In this document: in pieces, positions 1 to 5,818 of the stretch
Layout of the letters: each line of letters starts with the position of its first letter
How positions within the stretch are numbered: position 1 is the stretch's first letter
DNA from: Syntrophaceae bacterium PtaB.Bin038
GTDB taxonomy: Bacteria > Desulfobacterota > Syntrophia > Syntrophales > UBA2192
Length of the DNA stretch: 14,800 nucleotides
NCBI GenBank assembly: GCA_002067855.1
Contig: MVQS01000142.1
Span: forward strand, 1 to 14,800
Direction: 5' to 3'
The notes under the pieces: generated by a model
Told to the model about the DNA's origin: nothing
What the model saw: the letters and a program-made list of their open reading frames with translations, nothing else
The model's database searches: none
Position numbers and translations under genes: made by a program

Positions 1-998
1 GCGGTGACTGCCTGGCGCGGTGCAAGTACCTGGAGTTCGACAAGGAGAGCGGGTCGGCGGCGATGCGCAAGCTCGCCGCGGGCGAGAAGTCGCCATGGAT
101 CTACGACTGTGTGACCTGCATGGCCTGTGACGAGTACTGCCCCACGGATGCCCGGCCCTTCGATCTCATCATGAAGCGGATGGAGGAGGCGGGGGATTTC
201 ACGGACCCGAAGCTGCGGGCCGACATGGCCGCGCGGTTCAAGCCCGAGGGGGAACCCAAGCCCGTGAAGCCCTCCGAGCGGGTCATGTCGATCTGCGTCA
301 TGCAGGGCAATATGCCCTGGGCGATCCAGGGGCAGCTCTTCGAGACGATCCCCCTGCTCAAGGGGAAGCACTACTTCTGCAACGTGCTCTTCTCCCACAT
401 GGGCGACGAGTCGATCCTGCGGGAGCGCATCCAGGGGATGGTGGACAACCTGGCCAAGTCCGGGGCCAAGGAGATCGTATTCCTGCATGACGACTGCTAC
501 GCGGCCCTCAAGGGCATCGCCCCCGAGCTGGGGATCAAGATCCCCTTCAAGCCGATCCACCTCTTCGAGCACCTCCGGGATGTCCTGAAGGAGAAGAAGG
601 GAAGTCTGAAAAAGCTCGACATGAAAGTCGCCTACCAGCGTCCCTGCGCCTCGCGCTACACGCCCGAGAAGGACCCCGTCGTCGATGAGATCTTCGAGCT
701 CGTCGGCGTGAAACGCATGAAGCGGCGCTACGAGGGTGAGGACGCCCTGTGCTGCGGCGTGGAGGTGGCGGGACCGGGCCTCAAGCTCTTCCCCCGCGGG
801 AAGAACTACGAGCCCTTCCGGGTGAAAAACGTCGAGGACGCGAAGGCCAGCGGGGCCGAGGCGATGGTGTACCTCTGCCCCATGTGCTTCACGGTCCTCA
901 ACAAGAAGGTCCGCGAGGCGGGCATGAAGAACTACATGATCAGCGATCTCTGCCGGCTCGCCCTCGGCGAAGAGCTGCCGGCGGACAGGCCGCAGTGA
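1..998 (+). CDS. (Fe-S)-binding protein, dicluster ferredoxin + CCG domains (HdrD/HdrB-like), 5' truncated
   Basis: The frame is open from base 3 at the window edge, so the gene starts upstream; the Met at 63 is internal. The N-terminal part has two [4Fe-4S] ligand sets: GDCLARC at the very edge, then CVTCMACDEYCP. The C-terminal part is a cysteine-rich CCG domain of the heterodisulfide reductase type, seen in HDDCYAAL, QRPCASRY, LCCGVEVAG and LCPMCF. Proteins with this architecture are cytoplasmic electron-transfer subunits linked to Hdr, Etf or membrane quinone reductases; the partner here is outside the window. It ends 90 bases before the peroxiredoxin. The family assignment is firm from motifs; the physiological partner is unknown. 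Codon use is GC-rich like its neighbours. Confidence 0.88.
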   Translation, partial: GDCLARCKYLEFDKESGSAAMRKLAAGEKSPWIYDCVTCMACDEYCPTDARPFDLIMKRMEEAGDFTDPKLRADMAARFKPEGEPKPVKPSERVMSICVMQGNMPWAIQGQLFETIPLLKGKHYFCNVLFSHMGDESILRERIQGMVDNLAKSGAKEIVFLHDDCYAALKGIAPELGIKIPFKPIHLFEHLRDVLKEKKGSLKKLDMKVAYQRPCASRYTPEKDPVVDEIFELVGVKRMKRRYEGEDALCCGVEVAGPGLKLFPRGKNYEPFRVKNVEDAKASGAEAMVYLCPMCFTVLNKKVREAGMKNYMISDLCRLALGEELPADRPQ

Positions 999-1007
999 CG
1001 CCTCGAC

Positions 1008-1051
1008 GCGGCCGGGGAGGAAAATTCTGTTGCAGGGCAGGCCCCGGCCGC
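1008..1051 (+). other. Strong hairpin between Fe-S gene and peroxiredoxin
   Basis: GCGGCCGGGG at 1008-1017 is a perfect reverse complement of CCCCGGCCGC at 1042-1051, with a 24-base loop. No T tract follows, so it is not a standard intrinsic terminator. The right arm lies inside the spacer of the predicted peroxiredoxin promoter. It could slow transcription from the upstream gene or stabilise its 3' end. Confidence 0.5.
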
Positions 1052-1058
1052 CTACAAT
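1030..1058 (+). promoter_or_regulatory. Putative sigma-70-type promoter for the peroxiredoxin
   Basis: TTGCAG at 1030-1035 and TACAAT at 1053-1058 are separated by exactly 17 bases. The -10 matches consensus at 5 of 6 positions and the -35 at only 3 of 6. A start near 1065 would give a leader of about 23 bases carrying the AAAGGAGG at 1072-1079. Confidence 0.4.
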
Positions 1059-1087
1059 AAACCGGGTGGCGAAAGGAGGTGGACCCA

Positions 1088-1810
1088 TTGGCAGAAGAGA
1101 TCAAGGCAGGCTGTGCGAGGCCGACAGGGGGGCTCGTCGGCGAAGAGCCTCCAGGGGATAAACCGACCGAGGCGAAGGAAGAGAAGAAGGAGGTGAAGTC
1201 CATGATCATGATCGGCCGCAAGGCGCCCGATTTCATGGCGCCGGGGTATTTCCAGGGCAAGTTCATCAACGTGCATCTTTCCGATTACCTGGGCAAGTGG
1301 GTGCTTCTCTGCTTTTACCCGGGGGATTTCACCTTCGTCTGAGCGACGGAGATATCGGCGGTCGCCGATCGATACGCGGAGTTCGAGAAGCTCGGGGTGC
1401 AGGTGCTGACGATGAGCATCGACAGCGTGTTTGTGCACAAGATGTGGGTGGACCACGAGATTTCCAAGATGGTCAAGAAGGGCGTTCCCTACCCGATGCT
1501 CTCGGACGTGGGGGGCAAGGTGGGGACGGCCTATGGCGTCTTCGACGACGTGGCCGGGGTGGAGACGCGGGGCCGGTTCATCATCGACCCCGACGGGGTG
1601 ATCCAGGGCTACGAGGTGCTGACGCCGCCCGTGGGGCGCAACGTCTCGGAGAGCATTCGCCAGCTGCAGGCCTTCCAGCATGTCCGCAACAGCGGGGGCA
1701 CGGAGGCGACACCCTCGGGGTGGCGTCCCGGCAAGCTCACGCTGAAGCCGGGCCCGGACCTCGTGGGCAACGTCTGGAAGGTGTGGAAGACCGAGATGGA
1801 ACGGGACTGA
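1088..1810 (+). CDS. prxU: Selenocysteine-containing peroxiredoxin (PrxU type), in-frame TGA read as Sec85
   Basis: A peroxiredoxin of the AhpC/TSA thioredoxin fold that reduces peroxides in the cytoplasm. The reading frame is continuous from TTG 1088 to TGA 1808-1810 except for one TGA at 1340-1342. That TGA sits where the peroxidatic Cys belongs: PGDFTFV-U-ATE, matching FTFVCPTE of ordinary Prx. Homology continues on both sides (KAPDF and GKWVLLCFYPGD before, GVQVLTMSIDS, PYPMLSD and GRFIIDPDG after), so this is selenocysteine, not a broken gene; a SECIS-like hairpin follows. Residues 1-38 are an extension with GCARPTG. TTG 1088 has AAAGGAGG eight bases upstream; ATG 1202 also has AAGGAGGT, so a shorter form is possible. 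The usual C-terminal VCP resolving-Cys motif reads EATPSGW, with no Cys. Expected length 240 aa. The last 18 residues recur at the end of the CobW-like protein. Needs SelA/B/C/D elsewhere. Confidence 0.92.
1187..1194 (+). promoter_or_regulatory. Internal Shine-Dalgarno for an alternative peroxiredoxin start
   Basis: AAGGAGGT lies seven bases before the in-frame ATG at 1202 (residue 39 of the long form). The codons also encode the Lys/Glu-rich linker, so it could be coincidental. Confidence 0.35.
1340..1377 (+). promoter_or_regulatory. UGA Sec codon and bacterial SECIS-like element
   Basis: After TGA 1340-1342, ATCGGC (1354-1359) pairs perfectly with GCCGAT (1364-1369) around a GGTC loop (1360-1363). 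GCG 1343-1345 and CGC 1375-1377 can form a lower stem. The first loop G is 18 bases past the UGA. A short GC-rich stem with G residues opening the loop, at this distance, fits known bacterial SECIS elements (the E. coli fdhF loop also contains GGUC). The element is within coding sequence, as is normal in bacteria, and would bind SelB. Confidence 0.75.
1751..1806 (+). repeat. 56-bp direct repeat, copy 1 (peroxiredoxin C-terminus)
   Basis: Identical base for base to 10025-10080 and in the same reading phase. It encodes GPDLVGNVWKVWKTEMER. Identity stops at both ends (1750 g vs 10024 t; 1807 c vs 10081 a). The segment looks native here because it follows the family's GWRPG...LKPGPDL C-terminal pattern. 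Confidence 0.97.
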
Positions 1811-1842
1811 AAAAGGACGTGATTCAAAGAAACAGCATGCGG

Positions 1843-1881
1843 AACGGGCTGGAGACAAACCTTCGGCCCGTTTCCTGTTTT
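1843..1881 (+). terminator. Probable intrinsic terminator after the peroxiredoxin
   Basis: AACGGGC (1843-1849) pairs with GCCCGTT (1866-1872) around a 16-base loop, followed by a T-rich stretch ending in TTTT at 1878-1881. It separates the peroxiredoxin unit from the sigma-54 activator. The remaining bases up to 2080 show no gene or clear promoter. Confidence 0.5.
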
Positions 1882-2080
1882 CCGGGTCCGGGGGCAACTC
1901 TCCGCAGCCGGTCATTGGAAGAGACTGCGTTTCATTTTCCCCGCTCGAGGTCTTCGCGGGAACCCCGGCTCCCGGGTGTCCGTCCTCCCGTGGATCGGTC
2001 GGCCCGGATCCGTTTGTCGCTCTTTACTTTCGAACTGTCGGCTGGTACCCTGAGCCAGCAATCGTAAGCGGGCTTGCAGG

Positions 2081-3421
2081 ATGGTGTTCATAAAAGACTG
2101 CGACCAGATTCTCGACAGCGTGGCCGTAGGCGTCTTCAGCGTCGACAGGGAGCTGACCATCCAGTTCTTCAATGCCCATGCCGAGGCCATCACGGGGTTC
2201 TCGAAGCAGGAGGCCCTCGGCCGAAAATGTTACGAGATCTTCCGGACCGAACGGTGTCTCAGGAAATGCTCCCTTCGGAAAGCCATTGAAACGAAGAGCC
2301 GGATCGTCAAACTGCGAAACGTCATCCTGAACAAGGAAAACCTTGAAATCCCTGTGGATATTACCGTATCGGTCCTCCTGGACAGGGATGGAAACGTCAT
2401 CGGCGGAGTCGAGTCCTTCCTCGACGACTCGGTCCGGGTGTCCCTCGAAAAGGAAATCCGCGGTTCCTTGTGCTTCCAGGACGTCGTGGGTCGGGACGAC
2501 CGGATCCGGAAAGTCTTCGACGTTTTGGGCACGGTTGCCCCGACGGATTCGCACGTCCTGCTGCAGGGCGAAACGGGCACCGGGAAAGACCTGGTTGCCC
2601 GGGCCATCCACAATGCAAGCCGCCGGAGAAAAGGTCCCTTCATCAAGGTCAACTGCGCGGCCTTGCCCGCCCAACTTCTCGAATCGGAGCTTTTCGGTTA
2701 CCGGAAGGGCGCTTTCACCGACGCCAGGACCAACAAGCCCGGGCGTTTCCAGCTGGCCGAGGGAGGTACGATCTACCTCGATGAAGTCGGCGAGATGCCG
2801 AGGGATCTTCAGGCCAAGCTTCTGCAGGTCCTCGACGAGAAGGAGTTCTACCCGCTGGGCTCCACTCACCCGGTGAACGTCGACGTGAGGGTCATCGCCT
2901 CGACCAACCGGCGTCTCCGGAAAATGACCGCCGATCGCGGCTTCCGGGAAGACCTCTACTATCGGCTCAGCGTCGTCGAAATCGAGATCCCCCCCCTGAG
3001 GGAGCGGCCTTCAGACATTCCCCTGCTCATCGGCCATTTTCTGGCCGAGCATGCCCGACTTCGCGGAGAGGCAAGGCATGAGGTCACGCGGGAGTTCATG
3101 AAGACCCTTCTGAACCATGATTACCCGGGAAACGTCCGGGAACTCAAGAATATCATCGAGCATGCCGTCATCCTGGCCGGGACTCGGAAGCTCGACGTGC
3201 AATTTCTGCCCGCCTACCTTCTGAATCCGGCCGGCAGCGAGGCGATGGCGGGAGGATCCGGCGGCGTCGCAGGCGAGGCCCGCGAGCGAACCGCCCTCAA
3301 GACAGCTCTGCAATCCCACGGCTGGAACCGCACGGAGGCGGCTCGGGCACTCCGGATCAACCGGACCACCCTCTGGCGCCGTATGAAAAAACACAGTCTT
3401 CTCCCGGGCGAACCCACCTGA
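2081..3421 (+). CDS. Sigma-54-dependent transcriptional activator, PAS-AAA+-Fis HTH
   Basis: A 446-residue bacterial enhancer-binding protein. The N-terminal PAS sensor (about 8-105) carries C50, C59 and C63 in a Cx8Cx3C spacing, which could sense redox or bind a metal or cluster (inference). The AAA+ domain (about 132-370) has Walker A GETGTGKD at 153-160, Walker B TIYLDEVGE at 220-228, and FREDLYYRL in the arginine-finger region. The sigma-54 contact loop reads GAFTDA (200-205) instead of GAFTGA. A Fis-type helix-turn-helix is at about 415-440 (WNRTEAARALRINRTTLWRR). The start is ATG 2081; its ribosome site is weak, and GTG 2084 is an alternative. There is no receiver domain, so it is probably activated through the PAS signal rather than by a histidine kinase. 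It lies directly upstream of the NifX-like gene and is the natural candidate regulator of that run. Confidence 0.92.
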   Translation: MVFIKDCDQILDSVAVGVFSVDRELTIQFFNAHAEAITGFSKQEALGRKCYEIFRTERCLRKCSLRKAIETKSRIVKLRNVILNKENLEIPVDITVSVLLDRDGNVIGGVESFLDDSVRVSLEKEIRGSLCFQDVVGRDDRIRKVFDVLGTVAPTDSHVLLQGETGTGKDLVARAIHNASRRRKGPFIKVNCAALPAQLLESELFGYRKGAFTDARTNKPGRFQLAEGGTIYLDEVGEMPRDLQAKLLQVLDEKEFYPLGSTHPVNVDVRVIASTNRRLRKMTADRGFREDLYYRLSVVEIEIPPLRERPSDIPLLIGHFLAEHARLRGEARHEVTREFMKTLLNHDYPGNVRELKNIIEHAVILAGTRKLDVQFLPAYLLNPAGSEAMAGGSGGVAGEARERTALKTALQSHGWNRTEAARALRINRTTLWRRMKKHSLLPGEPT

Positions 3422-3422
3422 C

Positions 3423-3537
3423 GTTGCGGATGATGCAACAATGTTGCAATCCCCTGCATCAATCCTATTCCCTTTATTTTATTGCAATATATTATTGTAT
3501 TCGTTTGCTTGCCCCAGTATCTGCAACACATGTGAAA
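3423..3537 (+). promoter_or_regulatory. Candidate enhancer (UAS) region with TGCAAC/GTTGCA palindromes
   Basis: TGCAAC-aat-GTTGCA at 3434-3448 is a perfect 6+3+6 inverted repeat. GTTGC also occurs at 3423-3427, ATTGCAAT at 3481-3488 and TGCAAC at 3532-3537. The surrounding stretch is much more AT-rich than the genes. The main palindrome is about 165 bases upstream of the -24/-12 match at 3612, a usual enhancer distance for a sigma-54 activator. That the adjacent activator binds here is inference. Confidence 0.5.
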
Positions 3538-3611
3538 CTAATCCGCCGTCCCACCAAGCCTTCCATCGCTTTATCTAGTTGTAATTATTGATAATATTAT
3601 TGTTCCGACAC

Positions 3612-3627
3612 TGGCACAAATCCTGCC
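3612..3627 (+). promoter_or_regulatory. Putative sigma-54 (-24/-12) promoter
   Basis: TGGCAC-AAATC-CTGC matches the TGGCAC-N5-TTGC consensus with one mismatch, and GG and GC have the required 10-base spacing. The predicted start near 3638 is only about two bases before the ATG at 3640, which would make the message almost leaderless. That is odd and lowers confidence. Confidence 0.5.
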
Positions 3628-3639
3628 GTACCATTTCGC

Positions 3640-3969
3640 ATGAAAAAGGTCGCCATCTGCCAGCTCGACGGGCGCATCGCCCCTCTCTACGACACCACGC
3701 CGGAATTTGCCGTTTTTTCCATCGACAACCATGGCCGTATTTCCGAGCGATGGACCGTGAACGTAAGCGGCCTGACGTCCGCGGAGCAAACGGCCATGCT
3801 CGTTAGGCTCGGGGTGGAGTTCGTCATCTGCGGAGGCGCGAAGCAGGAGTGCCAGTGTCACCTGCGGGAGCATAATATCCGCTTCGTCGACAACGTAATC
3901 GGCAATGTTGAAGATGTCATTGCCCGCTATCTCGAGGGGACCCTTCGCAGCGGCGAAGTGATCAATTGA
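3640..3969 (+). CDS. NifX/NifB-like dinitrogenase iron-molybdenum cofactor-binding domain protein
   Basis: A 109-residue single-domain protein of the NifX/NifB C-terminal/NafY superfamily, whose members bind or carry Fe-S or Fe-Mo metalloclusters in the cytoplasm. Seen here are the N-terminal strand MKKVAIC followed by GRIAPLYDTTPEF, the central GVEFVICGG, and the end NVEDVIARYLEGTL. Cysteines C7, C64, C71 and C73 (the last two as CQC) are possible ligands. Length is normal for the family. No nitrogenase gene is in the window, and many such proteins occur outside nif clusters. ATG 3640 is chosen because the family usually begins with this strand, though no good Shine-Dalgarno precedes it. It is the first gene after the candidate sigma-54 promoter. 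Confidence 0.8.
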   Translation: MKKVAICQLDGRIAPLYDTTPEFAVFSIDNHGRISERWTVNVSGLTSAEQTAMLVRLGVEFVICGGAKQECQCHLREHNIRFVDNVIGNVEDVIARYLEGTLRSGEVIN

Positions 3970-4002
3970 GAGAGAATCACCCGGAAAAGAAGCGAATGCG
4001 GC

Positions 4003-4019
4003 GGCGGGGATAACCCGCC
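4003..4019 (+). other. Intercistronic hairpin
   Basis: GGCGGG (4003-4008) pairs with CCCGCC (4014-4019) around GATAA, just ahead of the CAGGAGG of the next gene. No T tract follows. It may affect message stability or translation of the 88-aa gene. Confidence 0.35.
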
Positions 4020-4038
4020 CGCTCAGGAGGGTTGTCGT

Positions 4039-4305
4039 ATGGCGTTCGATCGCGGCAGGAGGGATTTTCTCGGCAGGGACCTGCTCGCGGGTCTCGCGAA
4101 GATCCTGGACGCATCGCGGATTCCCGTGGAGGAGGAGAGGCCGCGGGATTACTTCGCGACCTTCGAATCCTGCCAGCCGCTGCTGGCCGATGCCGGGGAG
4201 CTCCTCTACGAGGAGGCCGCCCGCCTCGGGATCGAGACCGCTGGGCGGGCCCGCGAGGACATTGCCCGGGAGATCTTCGCCCGGCTGGAAGTGCAAGGGA
4301 GCTGA
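4039..4305 (+). CDS. Hypothetical protein, 88 aa
   Basis: I do not recognise a family. ATG 4039 is preceded by CAGGAGG at a good distance, and composition matches the neighbours, so it is probably a real gene. The N-terminus contains GRRDFLGRDLLAGLAKIL, superficially like a twin-arginine motif, but the following stretch is amphipathic rather than a hydrophobic signal core, so export is not supported. The rest looks helical and acidic/basic (LLADAGELLYEEAARLG), with a single Cys in ESCQPLL. It lies between the NifX-like gene and the membrane protein with gaps of 69 and 66 bases, suggesting a small accessory or assembly factor of the same unit. This role is inference from position only. Confidence 0.65.
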   Translation: MAFDRGRRDFLGRDLLAGLAKILDASRIPVEEERPRDYFATFESCQPLLADAGELLYEEAARLGIETAGRAREDIAREIFARLEVQGS

Positions 4306-4371
4306 AAACAGAACCTGGGGGACAGCAGGCTTTCATGAACCGCATGACCAATGGAAAAAGGAGGTTCTTCG

Positions 4372-5799
4372 ATGGAAGAGAAGGAACTGAGGCTTTACGG
4401 TGAAGGCTACCTGGAGGAGCGCAAGCTGATACCGCGCTGGCGGCAGCCGATCCCGGCCATCGTCGCGTTGCTGCTCACGCTGGCGGTGTTTTATGCCACA
4501 TGGTGGATCTTCCAGGACCCGCGGGGCTGGCTGCGGATGTACACGCCGTACGTAGGCTACATGTACACCCGCTGGTGGCTGATCATGCTGATCTGGATGG
4601 TCTACATCTTCAACTACTGGCCCTTCAAGCGCGCCTGGCTGGAAAAAACCCACCCTGTCCTAAAAGGGGGCATCCTGACGTTCATCTCCGTCTTCATCCT
4701 CTACGTCCTCATCAAGGGCTTCTTCGAGGGGCTTCTGGGCAATTTCGGCATCGCCTACTTCAACCCCGGCAGACTCATGCAGCTGCCCCGGATGACGGAG
4801 TTCTTCGCCCTCGAGTACGCATCGCTCGCCTGCCTGATGTTCGCCGCGATCGCCTCCTGGCTGAGCCCGGCCTGGGTAGTGGCCTGCGAGGAGGTGCCCT
4901 GGCAGAAGATGAAGCAGCCCGCCAAGGGGATCAGCATCCTGGTGATGACCTTCTTCCTGAGTACGATCATCTTCTTCATGACCATGCATTCCCACATGGG
5001 TATCCTGTATTACCCGTGGCAGTACTTCACCTCCATCGCACCGCCTTACTGGGAGCAGTTCGCGAACACGGTCTCCGGCAATTTTCACGTGGCCTGGATC
5101 ATGTGCTGCACGGTAATGGTCTGGATCGTGGAAACCATCTGGGAACGCTTCCCCTTTAAGCTGATCAGGACGGACTGGCTGCGGCGCGTGACGGCTTTCT
5201 TCGGGATCATCGCCATGGCCTGGGCCATGCTCTTCTTCCTCTACTTCGCCCAGGAGCTCACCTGGGGGCCTGCCATCCGCGGCACGCGCCTCATCAACGC
5301 ACCCGACTGGCGCTGGCTGCATGTCGGGGAGATGGCGGTCTTCTTCCTTGTGCCTGCCATTTTCATCACGTTCTACTGCAACAACTGGCCGCGCCGCTTC
5401 AGCCTGCCGGTCAATGTGCTGATCCGCACGGGGATCACCATCGTCGCTGCCGTCCTGCTCTACATCCTGTACTACATGTTCTCGCATGACTTCCTGGGCA
5501 CCCAGAAGGGGTTCATGCACGAGCAGCAGTTCCCGATGATCCCCACCATCTGGCTGATCAACATCTGGCTGGCCCACCACTGGTTCATGGATAACTGGCC
5601 GGCCTGGAAGATGGTGCCGAAGACCGCGGAAGAAATTGCCGAGGGGCACGCCGCTGAGAAAGCCCTAATCGCCGACGTCCGGTGGAATCCGTCCCTAGGA
5701 TGGGGGCTGGGCGTGGGAGCCCTGTGTGGCATTGCCGTGTACTTCATAACCCTGGAGATCTTGCCCTGGGTGTACAAAAACATAACCGTGATCCGCTAG
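4372..5799 (+). CDS. Polytopic membrane protein of unknown function, His/Trp-rich, about 11 TM
   Basis: A 475-residue integral membrane protein. I see about eleven hydrophobic segments (roughly 27-47, 66-82, 98-118, 142-170, 186-205, 237-255, 273-292, 316-336, 347-369, 388-405, 442-467). ATG 4372 is preferred over the in-frame ATG 4351 because AAAAAGGAGGT lies seven bases before it. Histidines cluster within or at the ends of the helices: MHSHMG (206, 208), NFH (239), WLHVGEM (317, with E320), FSHDF (372), FMHEQQ (383) and LAHHWFMDNWP (402-403). Such a set could ligate metal or haem, so a membrane enzyme or metal-dependent channel is as plausible as a transporter. It is followed 19 bases later by a Tat-exported hydrolase, suggesting a joint function at the outer face. 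I do not recognise the family with confidence. Confidence 0.85.
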   Translation: MEEKELRLYGEGYLEERKLIPRWRQPIPAIVALLLTLAVFYATWWIFQDPRGWLRMYTPYVGYMYTRWWLIMLIWMVYIFNYWPFKRAWLEKTHPVLKGGILTFISVFILYVLIKGFFEGLLGNFGIAYFNPGRLMQLPRMTEFFALEYASLACLMFAAIASWLSPAWVVACEEVPWQKMKQPAKGISILVMTFFLSTIIFFMTMHSHMGILYYPWQYFTSIAPPYWEQFANTVSGNFHVAWIMCCTVMVWIVETIWERFPFKLIRTDWLRRVTAFFGIIAMAWAMLFFLYFAQELTWGPAIRGTRLINAPDWRWLHVGEMAVFFLVPAIFITFYCNNWPRRFSLPVNVLIRTGITIVAAVLLYILYYMFSHDFLGTQKGFMHEQQFPMIPTIWLINIWLAHHWFMDNWPAWKMVPKTAEEIAEGHAAEKALIADVRWNPSLGWGLGVGALCGIAVYFITLEILPWVYKNITVIR

Positions 5800-5818
5800 A
5801 CGTTCACAAGGAGGAGTT

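Noticed and set aside
1340..1342. TGA read as a nonsense mutation splitting the peroxiredoxin into two genes or a pseudogene
   Set aside because: It falls exactly at the catalytic residue, the frame is conserved on both sides, and a SECIS-like hairpin follows; Sec insertion explains all three.
1297..2067. 256-residue + strand frame overlapping the peroxiredoxin in another phase
   Set aside because: Arg/Gly-rich composition of an out-of-frame GC-rich read; it spans the terminator region too.
2024..2869. 281-residue - strand frame opposite the sigma-54 activator
   Set aside because: Antisense of the PAS and AAA+ domains with no recognisable motif of its own.
3640..3969. Evidence for a nitrogen-fixation locus
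   Set aside because: The NifX-like domain is common outside nif clusters and no nitrogenase structural or assembly gene is in the window.
4048..4110. Twin-arginine signal in the 88-aa protein (GRRDFLGRD)
   Set aside because: The following residues are amphipathic with charges, lacking the hydrophobic core and cleavage site of a Tat signal.
4660..5649. 329-residue open frame on the - strand opposite the membrane protein
   Set aside because: Low-complexity Asp/Glu/His/Pro-rich translation typical of the antisense of a GC-rich membrane gene; the + strand frame has a ribosome site and clear TM pattern.
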